A stretch of DNA of 64,000 nucleotides from positions 18,475-82,474 of the forward strand of contig DASXYL010000054.1 in NCBI GenBank assembly GCA_036502575.1. The letters run 5' to 3'. The DNA comes from DASXRA01 sp036502575 (GTDB lineage: Bacteria > Actinomycetota > Actinomycetes > Mycobacteriales > Jatrophihabitantaceae). Below, in pieces: positions 10,101-16,720 of the stretch (the stretch's first letter is position 1; the number at the start of each line of letters is the position of its first letter). The notes under the pieces are model-generated. The model saw only the letters and a program-made list of their open reading frames with translations. It was not told where the DNA came from and ran no database searches. Both the position numbers and the translations under genes were made by a program.

Positions 10101-10213
10101 AGCACCAGCAACGGGCCCCCGGCGTGCTCGACCACCCGGCGCTGGGCGTCGTCCAGGCGCGGCGGCACCACGGATGGGCGGGCTCGCCGCACCAGCCGAT
10201 ACGTCGCGGTCAC
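7145..10213 (-). CDS. adnA: AdnA-like helicase-nuclease subunit with Fe-S type nuclease
   Basis: A 1022-residue UvrD-type protein, the A subunit of AdnAB. Walker A is GPGTGKTTT near residue 42 and Walker B FVDEYQDTD near residue 243; FRGADTAAI and LTAHASKGLEWD are later helicase motifs. From about residue 775 a RecB-like nuclease follows (SRIESFLTCELR, VVDLKTGKS, QLGAYQLAIE). One Cys in FLTCEL plus three in CQLCDVRTSC at the C-terminus give the C-(n)-C-x2-C-x5-C pattern of AddB/Cas4-type Fe-S nucleases. The gene precedes adnB with an ATGA overlap and follows the ATL gene, as in mycobacteria. Confidence 0.93.
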   Translation of the reverse strand: MTATYRLVRRARPSVVPPRLDDAQRRVVEHAGGPLLVLAGPGTGKTTTLVEAAVARVDSGVPIEQLLMLTFGRRAAGELRDRITARLGGTVREPVARTFHSYAFGVLRMAALANRAPAPRLLSGAEQDVIIRALLADGDASQWPPALRPALRTQAFAEELRDLLMRAVERGHDPISLRELGHAHGRPDWVAAADFLHEYQGVTALRDPGGYDPAELIRSAVNVLLDDRRLLARERATWRHIFVDEYQDTDPAQAELLALLAEGAHELILVGDPDQSIYAFRGADTAAIHEVDARFGGGAAVPVVALSTGRRSGERLVAATRRIAQRLPGPAEQRRIVPAPELAPGRVRVGVFRSASEQAAYLAGVLRRAHLDGRPWSRMAVLVRSTTASLGPLRRAMITAGVPVTVRGEDIPLAEQPVVAMLLDVLSAVLREDALDEDLAERLLLGPIGGGDSVYLRRLRRVLRRAFPDEGGRLAPVVGDAPGARVLPESVRSPVLRVAGVLAAGRLARDQSPEDLLWAIWNASGLARRWEAASVGGGVPGAAADRDLDAVVQLFAALARFVDRLPGAKADQFTAHLAAQQIPGDTFSPTASEPEAVAVLTAHASKGLEWDLVCVADVQEGTWPDLRRRGSLLGTELLVDIAAGIGAVAGMSAAPQLAEERRLFYVATTRAREELVVTAVSGEDEQPSRFLDELDPIEGDRPMTQPQRGVHLPGLVAELRAVVCAEDPPAGERSAAAAELARLAAAGVPGADPDEWWGLAALSTEAATADPDRPVPVSPSRIESFLTCELRTLMQDLGVSDDPATAASLGIVIHEVAARVADGQPLEAFERELDELWSTIDFGATWFAANERDRARGMLERLVAWLRESRTELTRVAIERDFRVLVGDASISGRVDRLERDAQGRLVVVDLKTGKSKPRPDDLPTLPQLGAYQLAIEHGAFPDEGDTSGGALLVQLGGSGARAQQQPPLSESDDPQWARRAVDHVAERMRGHEFDAIENGRCQLCDVRTSCPLQPNGRQVTS

Positions 10214-10233
10214 GTGGTCATCCCAGCACGGTC

Positions 10234-10548
10234 CTATGACGATTTCGCGTCAGCGCGCCCGTCCCATCTGTACCGGCGCAGGTCGACGCGGCCGTTGCTC
10301 ACCCGCACGCCCTCGGCGATCAGCCGCTGGCGCTGCTCCTCGCGCAGGTGGTCGGCGAACGAGCCGTCGGCGCGCAGCACGCGGTGCCACGGCACGGTGC
10401 CGCCGTCCTGCGCGAGGACGTGCCCGACCTGGCGCGGCGTGCGCGACCCGACGTACTCGGCGACGTCGCCGTAGGTCATGACGTGGCCGGGCGGGATCGC
10501 CTCGACGCAGGCCAGGATGCGATGCGGCAGGTCAGGATCCGAGCTCAC
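10234..10548 (-). CDS. Alkyltransferase-like protein (ATL), non-enzymatic MGMT homologue
   Basis: A 104-residue protein with the C-terminal DNA-binding fold of O6-alkylguanine alkyltransferases. The acceptor motif PCHR is replaced by PWHR (VPWHRVLRADG near residue 51), so the reactive Cys is a Trp. Family knowledge says such ATL proteins bind alkylated guanine and hand it to nucleotide-excision repair rather than removing the alkyl group. The helix-turn-helix region (VMTYGDVAEYVGSRTPRQVG) is intact. The GTG start overlaps the upstream gene's stop as GTGA. Its place next to adnA matches the mycobacterial order and fits a DNA-repair neighbourhood. Confidence 0.9.
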   Translation of the reverse strand: MSSDPDLPHRILACVEAIPPGHVMTYGDVAEYVGSRTPRQVGHVLAQDGGTVPWHRVLRADGSFADHLREEQRQRLIAEGVRVSNGRVDLRRYRWDGRADAKSS

Positions 10549-11111
10549 CGGGGTCGGCGGCCGGTGAGCGCCATGAGACGTTCCTCGTCGGTCGCGTCCT
10601 CCGGCGGGTCCACCGAGGCGGCGAAGTAGGGCGCCGTGCCACTGACGGCTTGGGCCAGCGGCAGGGCGAACTCGATCAGCTCGTGGGGCAACTGGTCGTC
10701 GACGCCGATGGCGCGGCCCAGATCCCAGCCGTGCACCACCAGGTCGACGATCATCTCGCCCACGTACTCCGACGCCGGCGAGGGCCCCCGCGAGAGCTCC
10801 ACCTGCCGGTCGAGTGCACCCGGCTCATCGACCGAGCGGCTCGATGCCAGCGCGACGGCGTCCCAGGCCGCGGCGCGATCGGGGCCCAGGTTGCGCTTCG
10901 CCGCCTCGACGATCTTGCCGGCGGCGTCGAGCCCCTGCCCGGACATCAGCGGCGGCAGCCACACGTGCTCGTCGATGAGGTGGTCGACGAGGGCGGTGAC
11001 GTCCCATTCCGAGCAGGGCGTCCGTGCGGCCCACTGCTCTTCGCTGACCCGGTGCACGCGGGCCCCGAATTCGGCAACCCCGGTGTGGAACAGAGCCAAG
11101 AGATCGGTCAT
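10545..11111 (-). CDS. TIGR03086-like / mycothiol-dependent maleylpyruvate isomerase-type (DinB-fold) protein
   Basis: A 188-residue four-helix protein of the DinB/maleylpyruvate isomerase N-terminal type, TIGR03086-like. The typical opening (TPCSEWDVTALVDHLIDEHVW) supplies two of the His metal ligands, and IVDLVVHGWDLGRAIG carries the third. Many actinobacterial members bind a divalent metal and use or are thought to use mycothiol; the substrate here is unknown. Its stop overlaps the ATL start (GTGA), so the pair is co-translated. Upstream lies the 297-base gap with the GTAACTAC motif array, which may include its promoter. Confidence 0.82.
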   Translation of the reverse strand: MTDLLALFHTGVAEFGARVHRVSEEQWAARTPCSEWDVTALVDHLIDEHVWLPPLMSGQGLDAAGKIVEAAKRNLGPDRAAAWDAVALASSRSVDEPGALDRQVELSRGPSPASEYVGEMIVDLVVHGWDLGRAIGVDDQLPHELIEFALPLAQAVSGTAPYFAASVDPPEDATDEERLMALTGRRPR

Positions 11112-11166
11112 GCGCCAGTCATACCCCTGATCGCCGACAGGAGGAACCGTGGGGCGGCCCGGGGCG

Positions 11167-11362
11167 CCGACCCCAGGGCGCAGTAACTACGCCCCCACGA
11201 GGTCCGTTCGACCAGCCCATGCCTCGCCACGACCGACCCCAGTACGCGGTAACTACCGCGCCGCGCGGTGACCGACCGCCTCGCGGCGTAGTTACCGCAA
11301 CCGGCGGTCGACCACCAAAAGCTCGCCGACCCGAAGCTCACGCCACGACGCGGTAATTACCA
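11167..11362. repeat. Array of GTAACTAC motifs in the moeZ / TIGR03086-like gap
   Basis: The 297-base gap 11112-11408 holds no gene. It has four near-palindromic sites: GTAACTAC at 11183-11190 and 11249-11256, its complement GTAGTTAC at 11288-11295, and GTAATTAC at 11353-11360. The first two belong to a longer direct repeat (CCGACCCC, two or three bases, CGCAG or CGCGG, then TAACTAC) 66 bases apart; the third to fourth spacing is 65. The site at 11245-11260 reads CGCGGTAACTACCGCG. It may be an operator array or a palindromic intergenic repeat. Confidence 0.6.
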
Positions 11363-11408
11363 CGCAGAGCGGCGGGTGACGGGCCGGGAAGGAAGCGGCA
11401 CGCCCGGC

Positions 11409-12569
11409 TCAATAGGACGGCAGCGACGGGTCGATCTGGTTGACCCAGGCGGTCACGCCGCCTTGCACGTGAATCGCGTCGGCGAAGCCGGCGGCCTTCA
11501 CGGCGGCCAGGGTTTCGGCCGAGCGGACGCCGGTCTTGCAGTACATGACGATCTGCTTGTCCTGGGGCAGCGAGGCGAGCGCGTCGCCGCGCAGGATCTC
11601 GTCCTTGGGGATCAGCGTGGCTCCGGGGATACGCACGATCTCCCACTCGGCCGGTTCGCGCACGTCCACCAGGTACACCGGCTTGTCCGAGTCGAGCAGT
11701 TCCTTGAGCTCGGCCGCGGTGATCGTCGATCCGGCCGCGGCGGCGACGGCCGCATCCGAGACCACCCCGCAGAACGCCTCGTAGTCGATGAGCCCGGTGA
11801 TCTTCGCGGTGTTCGGGTCCTTGCGGATCTTGATCTCGTGCCAGCTCATCTCGAGCGCGTCGAAGACGAGCAGCCGGCCGAGCAGCGTCTCGCCGATGCC
11901 GGTGATGAGCTTGATCGCCTCGTTCACCATCACCGAGCCGATCGACGCGCACAGCACGCCGAGCACGCCGCCCTCGGCGCACGAGGGCACCATGCCGGGC
12001 GGCGGCGGGTCGGGGTAGAGGTCGCGGTAGTTCGGGCCGTGCTCGTCCCAGAAGACGCTGACCTGGCCGTCGAAGCGGTAGATCGAGCCCCACACGTACG
12101 GCTTGCCGAGCAGCACGCAGGCGTCGTTCACCAGGTATCGAGTCGCGAAGTTGTCGGTGCCGTCCAGGATCAGGTCGTAGCCGGAGAAGATGTCGAGGAC
12201 GTTGTCGTTGTCCAAGCGCGTCTCGTGCACGATCACGTTCACGTACGGGTTGATCTCGCGGACCGAGTCACGGGCCGACTCGGCCTTGGGCCGGCCGATG
12301 TCGCTCTGCCCGTGGATGATCTGGCGCTGCAGGTTCGACTCGTCCACCACGTCGAAGTCGACGATGCCCAGCGTGCCGACGCCGGCCGCGGCCAGGTACA
12401 TCAGCGCGGGCGAACCCAGCCCGCCGGCGCCGACCACCAGGACGCGGGCGTTCTTCAGCCGTTTCTGCCCGGCCATCGCTACGTCCGGGATGATCAGGTG
12501 GCGGCTGTAGCGGCGGACCTCATCGACCGACAACGACTCGGCGGGCTCGACCAGCGGCGGCAAGGACAC
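11409..12569 (-). CDS. moeZ: MoeZ: E1-like adenylyltransferase / sulfurtransferase (MoeB + rhodanese)
   Basis: A 386-residue fusion of an E1-like (ThiF/MoeB) domain and a C-terminal rhodanese. It activates the C-terminus of small sulfur carriers (for molybdopterin and possibly cysteine/thiamine pathways) by adenylation and then supplies sulfur. The nucleotide loop is VVGAGGLGSP near residue 45 and the adenylation core RQIIHGQSDIGRPKAESA. The rhodanese loop VMYCKTGVRS holds the catalytic Cys. The GTG at 12569 was chosen because GGAAGG lies about eight bases upstream and the next residues (SLPPLVEPAESLS) match the family start; the upstream in-frame ATG adds an atypical tail. The 184-base gap behind it shows only weak inverted repeats. 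Confidence 0.93.
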   Translation of the reverse strand: MSLPPLVEPAESLSVDEVRRYSRHLIIPDVAMAGQKRLKNARVLVVGAGGLGSPALMYLAAAGVGTLGIVDFDVVDESNLQRQIIHGQSDIGRPKAESARDSVREINPYVNVIVHETRLDNDNVLDIFSGYDLILDGTDNFATRYLVNDACVLLGKPYVWGSIYRFDGQVSVFWDEHGPNYRDLYPDPPPPGMVPSCAEGGVLGVLCASIGSVMVNEAIKLITGIGETLLGRLLVFDALEMSWHEIKIRKDPNTAKITGLIDYEAFCGVVSDAAVAAAAGSTITAAELKELLDSDKPVYLVDVREPAEWEIVRIPGATLIPKDEILRGDALASLPQDKQIVMYCKTGVRSAETLAAVKAAGFADAIHVQGGVTAWVNQIDPSLPSY

Positions 12570-12753
12570 GGGGGATTTCCTTCCAAGAGAGTGCTCTGAA
12601 CGCAACCCCGCGCGCCGGGCTCGCCATTCCCCGGAAAAGTAAGACGGGGCCACCGCGGGGTGAGTTCGGGGGGTTGACTCGAACCACGGTGGCGACCCGC
12701 TGGAACAAGGTTACCCGCTCGTAGCATCGGCGTTAATCCGGCTGGCGCACCGG

Positions 12754-13758
12754 TCAGTTCGGGATGAGCGGGCTGTTCTGCGGCGTGTCCGGAGCCTCCA
12801 GGCCCGGGGCGTCCTTGGCCCCCGGCGGGTAGGGCCACGGGTTGGCCCCGCAGATCTTGCCGCTGACCGATTTCAACCCGATCGTCTGCTGCATCATCGC
12901 CGGGGCGAGGCCGTTGGAGAGGCACACATGGCTGTGCATGTGGCCGAGCGCGTGTCCGCTCTCGTGATTGATCATGTAGTCGTGATAAGCGCCCAGATCG
13001 CCGATGTAGGCGACGTCGCCCCGGACCCAACGGGCGACGTTCTCGACGACCCGCGCGCCCTTGTCCGGCGCCCAGCACGACGTCTCGATCTGCAGCTCGT
13101 ACCCGCACAGGTTGCGCACCGTCATGGCCGAGGTGAGCGTGATGTGGAAGTCGGCCGGCCCGGAGTCGACGCGCTGCAGCGACAGGCCGCTGTGCGTCCA
13201 GCTGCGCGGGTCGTCGAGCACCTTGTCGACGAGCGAGGCGAACGCGTTGAGGTCGACGCCGGTGATGCCGTTCTCGACGTCGACGGTGTAGCGGTGCAAG
13301 GTGCCCGTGCCGACGACGGGAGTGGTGCCGGGCAGCACCCGGAACGTGCCTTGGCCCTGCTTGGTGTAGTCGGGGCCGTCCGGTAGCACGTCGGACGCGA
13401 GCGCCTCGTTCTGCGTGTTCGCGCCGACCTGATCGCTCTTCAGTTCGGTGGTGCCCGACCCGGTCGGGGGCACCGCGGCCTGGGGCGACTGCGGGGCCGG
13501 CGACGTGCCTGCGGGCGGCGGGGCGGGCTTGCTCGCCTTGTGCGTGGGCGCCGACGTGGTGACCAGAGCGACCACCGTCACGATCACCAGTACCGGCAGC
13601 GCGTACGCGCGCCATCCGTAGCGATGGATGAACGTACGGACGCTGCGAACGAATCGACCGGGCCCGGGATCGTACTCGTGCGCGAACCGCTCCTCGTCGT
13701 CGAGGTACTCGTCGCGTGAGCGCAGCGTCACAGCACCGAACTCCCGGTGATCTGGCAC
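12754..13758 (-). CDS. DUF3152 membrane-anchored metalloprotease-like protein
   Basis: About 334 residues with one membrane segment (YALPVLVIVTVVALVTT near residue 60), a Pro/Ala/Thr-rich external linker, then a DUF3152 domain. The domain contains HESGHALGHMH, a full metzincin-type zinc site (HExxHxxGxxH), and a PAMMQQ segment that could be the Met-turn. It is predicted to act outside the cell; its substrate is unknown. The GTG at 13758 sits four bases after the hydrolase stop; an ATG at 13812 would overlap that gene by 50 bases and add residues resembling its shadow. It occupies the position of Rv3207c in the mycobacterial order. Confidence 0.85.
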   Translation of the reverse strand: MPDHREFGAVTLRSRDEYLDDEERFAHEYDPGPGRFVRSVRTFIHRYGWRAYALPVLVIVTVVALVTTSAPTHKASKPAPPPAGTSPAPQSPQAAVPPTGSGTTELKSDQVGANTQNEALASDVLPDGPDYTKQGQGTFRVLPGTTPVVGTGTLHRYTVDVENGITGVDLNAFASLVDKVLDDPRSWTHSGLSLQRVDSGPADFHITLTSAMTVRNLCGYELQIETSCWAPDKGARVVENVARWVRGDVAYIGDLGAYHDYMINHESGHALGHMHSHVCLSNGLAPAMMQQTIGLKSVSGKICGANPWPYPPGAKDAPGLEAPDTPQNSPLIPN

Positions 13759-13762
13759 GTGA

Positions 13763-14746
13763 TCAGCGTCCCACACCCTCTCCGGCGGAACGATCAACGC
13801 GCCGAGCAACATCGTCTTCGAGCAGCGCGAGGGCGGCGCGAGCGGTGGTGAGCGGGTCCTCGAGCTGGGCGACGTGGCCGACGTTGTTCAAGACGAGCAG
13901 CCGGGCGTCCGGGATCGTGCGGGCCACCCGAGGGGCCAGCGCGACGTCGACCAGCCGATCGCGATCACCCCACACGACCAGCGTCGGCGCCGTGATAGCG
14001 GCCATCCGCGACCACAGGCTGCGTCGGCGCGGCGCCATGTAGGTGCGCACCAGCCCCCGCAACGAGCGCAGCAGCGCGTCGGTCGACCAGCCCATGCCGT
14101 CGCGCGACTCGATCTCCTCGACCGCCTCGGCCAGCCGGTTGGGGGGCACGCGGGCCGGGTCGGCGAAGCACAGCTTGATGACCGACCATGCCCGCACATC
14201 GGCCGGATAGCGTCCGATGCGCCGGCGGATCAGCCCCGCCGTCCCCGGCAGCAGCGCCACCGCCAGCAGCGGATCGGTACCCAGCCGGCGCGGGCGCAGG
14301 TCCGGCACCGCCGGTGAGGTCAGCGTCAGGGTGCGCACCAGGTCGGGACGTCCGGCGGCGATCAGTATCGAGATGACCCCGCCCATCGAGTTGCCGAACA
14401 GGTGCACCGGTCCACGTCCGGACTGCTCGAGATAGCGGATGACGGTCCGGGTGTGGGCAGCGATCGAGTAGTCGCGACCCGGTGCCGGGCCGGATCGTCC
14501 GAATCCCGGCAGGTCGATGGACTGGATGGACAGCCTCGGCGCGAGCAGCCCGGCGAAGTCCGTCCAGTTGGTGGACGCGCCCCCGAGCCCGTGCACGCAG
14601 AGCGCGGGTTCGGCGTTCTCGGCCTCGGTCGGGGTGTCGCGGACGAACAGGTCAGCCGCGCCGACCCGGATTTGGCGCCCCGGCCAGGGCGGGATCGACG
14701 AGTCGAGCGGCGGCAGCTGCGCGTCCGACAGGCGAGCGGCGGTCAT
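13763..14746 (-). CDS. Alpha/beta hydrolase
   Basis: A 327-residue alpha/beta hydrolase. The nucleophile elbow is FGNSMGGV (Ser near residue 120), the oxyanion strand is VHGLGGAS, and the acid and His of the triad are probably in VVWGDRDRLV and NVGHVAQLED. The ATG at 14746 overlaps the Ku stop (TGATG), suggesting co-transcription with ku; a GTG directly before it is also possible. No secretion signal is seen, so it is probably cytoplasmic. The substrate cannot be told; esterase or ring-cleavage hydrolase are both possible. Confidence 0.88.
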   Translation of the reverse strand: MTAARLSDAQLPPLDSSIPPWPGRQIRVGAADLFVRDTPTEAENAEPALCVHGLGGASTNWTDFAGLLAPRLSIQSIDLPGFGRSGPAPGRDYSIAAHTRTVIRYLEQSGRGPVHLFGNSMGGVISILIAAGRPDLVRTLTLTSPAVPDLRPRRLGTDPLLAVALLPGTAGLIRRRIGRYPADVRAWSVIKLCFADPARVPPNRLAEAVEEIESRDGMGWSTDALLRSLRGLVRTYMAPRRRSLWSRMAAITAPTLVVWGDRDRLVDVALAPRVARTIPDARLLVLNNVGHVAQLEDPLTTARAALALLEDDVARRVDRSAGEGVGR

Positions 14747-15699
14747 CACGCCGACTTGCGGCGAGCGACCTTCGCCGGGGTTTTCTTGGCCGGCGCCTTC
14801 TTCGCGGCCGCTTTCGCCGGGGCCTTCTTGGCCGGCGCCTTCTTCGCGGCGGCCTTCGCTGGCCTCTCAGCGGCCTTCTTCGCGGGTGCCTTCTTGGCCG
14901 GGCCGGCCGGGGCCGCCTCGCCCCGGCTGCGCTTGGCCGCATCGACGGACGCCCGCAACGCCGCCATCAGGTCGACCACCTGCCCGGTGTCCGGGGCGGC
15001 CGGGACGGTGTCGACGATCTCGCGGCCCTCGACCTTGGCGTCGATCACCTGCTGCAGCGCCTCGCGATACTCGTCGCTGAACTGCTCGGGCTCGAAGTCG
15101 CCGGCCATGCTCGACACCAGCGATTCGGCCATCGCCCGTTCCTGCGGGCGCACGGTCACGTCCTCGTCGAGGAAGCCGAAGCTGGCCTCGCGGACCTCGT
15201 CGGGCCAGATCATCGTCTCGAGCACGATCACGCCCTCGCGGACGCGCAACGTGGCCAGCTGCTCGCGATTGCGCAGGGCCACCTTGACCACCGCGACCAT
15301 GCCGCTGCCCTCGAGCGCGTCGCGCAGCAGCACGTAGGGCTTGACGGCCGGCTGCTCGGGCTCGAGGTAGTAGCTCTTGGCGAAGTAGATCGGATCGATC
15401 TGGTCGGCCGGCACGAACTGCAGCACGTCGACCACCCGCGCACTGGACAGCGGCAGGTCGGCGAAGTCCTCGTCGGTCAGCACCACCATGTCGCCCCCGG
15501 GCAGCGTGTAGCCCTTGGCGATGTCGGCGTAGGCGACCTCTTCCCCGTCGGCCTCGGCCACCCGCTTGTACCGGACGCGTGACCCGTCGCTACGCCGTAC
15601 CTGGTGGAAGCTGATGTCGCGTTCCTCGGTCGCCGAGAACATCTTGACGCCGATATTCACCAGGCCGAAAGACACTGCGCCTTTCCATATCGCCCGCAT
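14746..15699 (-). CDS. ku: Ku protein (bacterial non-homologous end joining)
   Basis: A 317-residue bacterial Ku, the ring-shaped homodimer that binds DNA double-strand ends and recruits the ligase/polymerase. The classic start MRAIWKGAVSFGLVNIGVK sets the ATG at 15699; the 79 in-frame residues before it run through the divergent promoter and are rejected. The beta-barrel core holds FHQVRRSDGSRVRYKR and AESLVSSM. The C-terminus has an unusually long Lys/Ala/Pro tail of KKAPAKKA-type repeats, resembling the extended DNA-binding tails of some actinobacterial Ku proteins. It is divergent from the ligase gene with a 76-base shared promoter region. Confidence 0.96.
   Translation of the reverse strand: MRAIWKGAVSFGLVNIGVKMFSATEERDISFHQVRRSDGSRVRYKRVAEADGEEVAYADIAKGYTLPGGDMVVLTDEDFADLPLSSARVVDVLQFVPADQIDPIYFAKSYYLEPEQPAVKPYVLLRDALEGSGMVAVVKVALRNREQLATLRVREGVIVLETMIWPDEVREASFGFLDEDVTVRPQERAMAESLVSSMAGDFEPEQFSDEYREALQQVIDAKVEGREIVDTVPAAPDTGQVVDLMAALRASVDAAKRSRGEAAPAGPAKKAPAKKAAERPAKAAAKKAPAKKAPAKAAAKKAPAKKTPAKVARRKSA
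14777..14860 (-). repeat. 42-bp tandem repeat within the ku 3' coding region
   Basis: Two adjacent 42-bp units (14777-14818 and 14819-14860) differ at a few positions and encode the Lys/Ala-rich tail of Ku (KKAPAKKxPAK pattern). A degenerate third unit follows to about 14905. Unit-number change would lengthen or shorten the basic tail in 14-residue steps. Confidence 0.8.
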
Positions 15700-15775
15700 C
15701 CGCTCGACCGACCTTCCCGCCTCAGATCGCTGCTGTTGACGTCCATGATGGCCGATCGAGGCAAGATTGGTCCCG
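15700..15775. promoter_or_regulatory. Divergent promoter region between ku and the NHEJ ligase
   Basis: The 76 bases between the ku start codon and the ligase ATG must contain both promoters. A less GC-rich stretch (TGCTGTTGACG at about 15731) includes a TTGACG hexamer on the plus strand that could be a -35 box. No clear -10 box was found. Confidence 0.4.
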
Positions 15776-16720
15776 ATGACCGTCCCCGCGACCCCGATGC
15801 TCGCCACGTCCGGCCCGGTGCTGCCGTCCGGGACGGGGTGGACGTACGAGTTCAAATGGGACGGCGTGCGGGCCCTGGTGAACGTGGCGGCGGGCACCGT
15901 GCGGATCCACAGCCGCCTCGGCAACGAGGTCACCATCGCCTACCCCGAACTCGCCGGGCTCGGCGCCGGCATCGACGACGCGCTCGTCGACGGCGAGATC
16001 GTCGCGTTCGTCGACAACCGGCCCTCGTTCGGACAGCTGCAGCTGCGGATGCACGTGCGGTCGGCCAAGCAGGCCGCAGCACTCGTCGCCGAGGCGCCCG
16101 TCTCGTTCATCGCGTTCGATCTGCTGCGGCTCTACGGCGTGGACCTCACCGCGCGCCCGCTGGCCGAACGGCGGGCCACCCTGGAGCGCCTCGCCGCCGA
16201 CTTCCCGCAGTGGACGGTCAGCCCGTCCTTCGACGACGGCTCGGCCACCGAGGAGGCGGCGCGCGCCCACGGGCTCGAGGGCGTGGTGGCCAAGCGGCAG
16301 ACCAGCCGCTACCGGTTCGGCCAGCGCACCAACGACTGGGTGAAGGTCAAGTTCACACAGAGCGACGAGTTCGTCGTCGTCGGCTGGGAGGCCGACGCGG
16401 CCGACGGCAGCGCGACGCTCAGCTCGCTGCTGCTGGGGTACTACGACGGCGACGAACTGCGCTTCGCCGGCAAGGTCGGCAGTGGCCTGTCCGGACGGGA
16501 GTCGGCGCAGCTCAAACGCCAACTGACGACTCGCCCCGGGCCGGCCCTGACGGACGGGGCGCCGCCGCCGTCGCCCGGACGCACGGCCACCTGGGTCGAG
16601 CCCGAGGTCGTCGTCCAGGTGACGTACTCGCACTGGGCCGACGACGGGCGGCTGCGCCATCCGGTATTCGTGGGTATCCGCAACGACAAGGACGCGCGGG
16701 AGGTCGTACGCGATGGCTGA
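15776..16720 (+). CDS. ATP-dependent DNA ligase (LigD ligase-domain type)
   Basis: A 314-residue ATP-dependent ligase equal to the ligase domain of LigD. Motif I is EFKWDGVRA, whose Lys takes the AMP; later motifs include DGEIVAF (III), EGVVAKRQ (IV) and WVKVKF (V), followed by an OB-fold domain (VVVGWEADAAD, GKVGSGLSG). It should seal breaks held by Ku. The ATG at 15776 is preferred to a TTG nine bases earlier. It overlaps the polymerase gene by eight bases, so the two LigD activities are separate, translationally coupled proteins. The LigD phosphoesterase domain is not encoded here. Confidence 0.93.
   Translation: MTVPATPMLATSGPVLPSGTGWTYEFKWDGVRALVNVAAGTVRIHSRLGNEVTIAYPELAGLGAGIDDALVDGEIVAFVDNRPSFGQLQLRMHVRSAKQAAALVAEAPVSFIAFDLLRLYGVDLTARPLAERRATLERLAADFPQWTVSPSFDDGSATEEAARAHGLEGVVAKRQTSRYRFGQRTNDWVKVKFTQSDEFVVVGWEADAADGSATLSSLLLGYYDGDELRFAGKVGSGLSGRESAQLKRQLTTRPGPALTDGAPPPSPGRTATWVEPEVVVQVTYSHWADDGRLRHPVFVGIRNDKDAREVVRDG

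Noticed and set aside
12651..12692. Possible tRNA-like piece (GGTTCGAGTC on the minus strand)
   Set aside because: The flanks cannot form a T-stem of five pairs, nor are D- or anticodon arms visible. No tRNA called.
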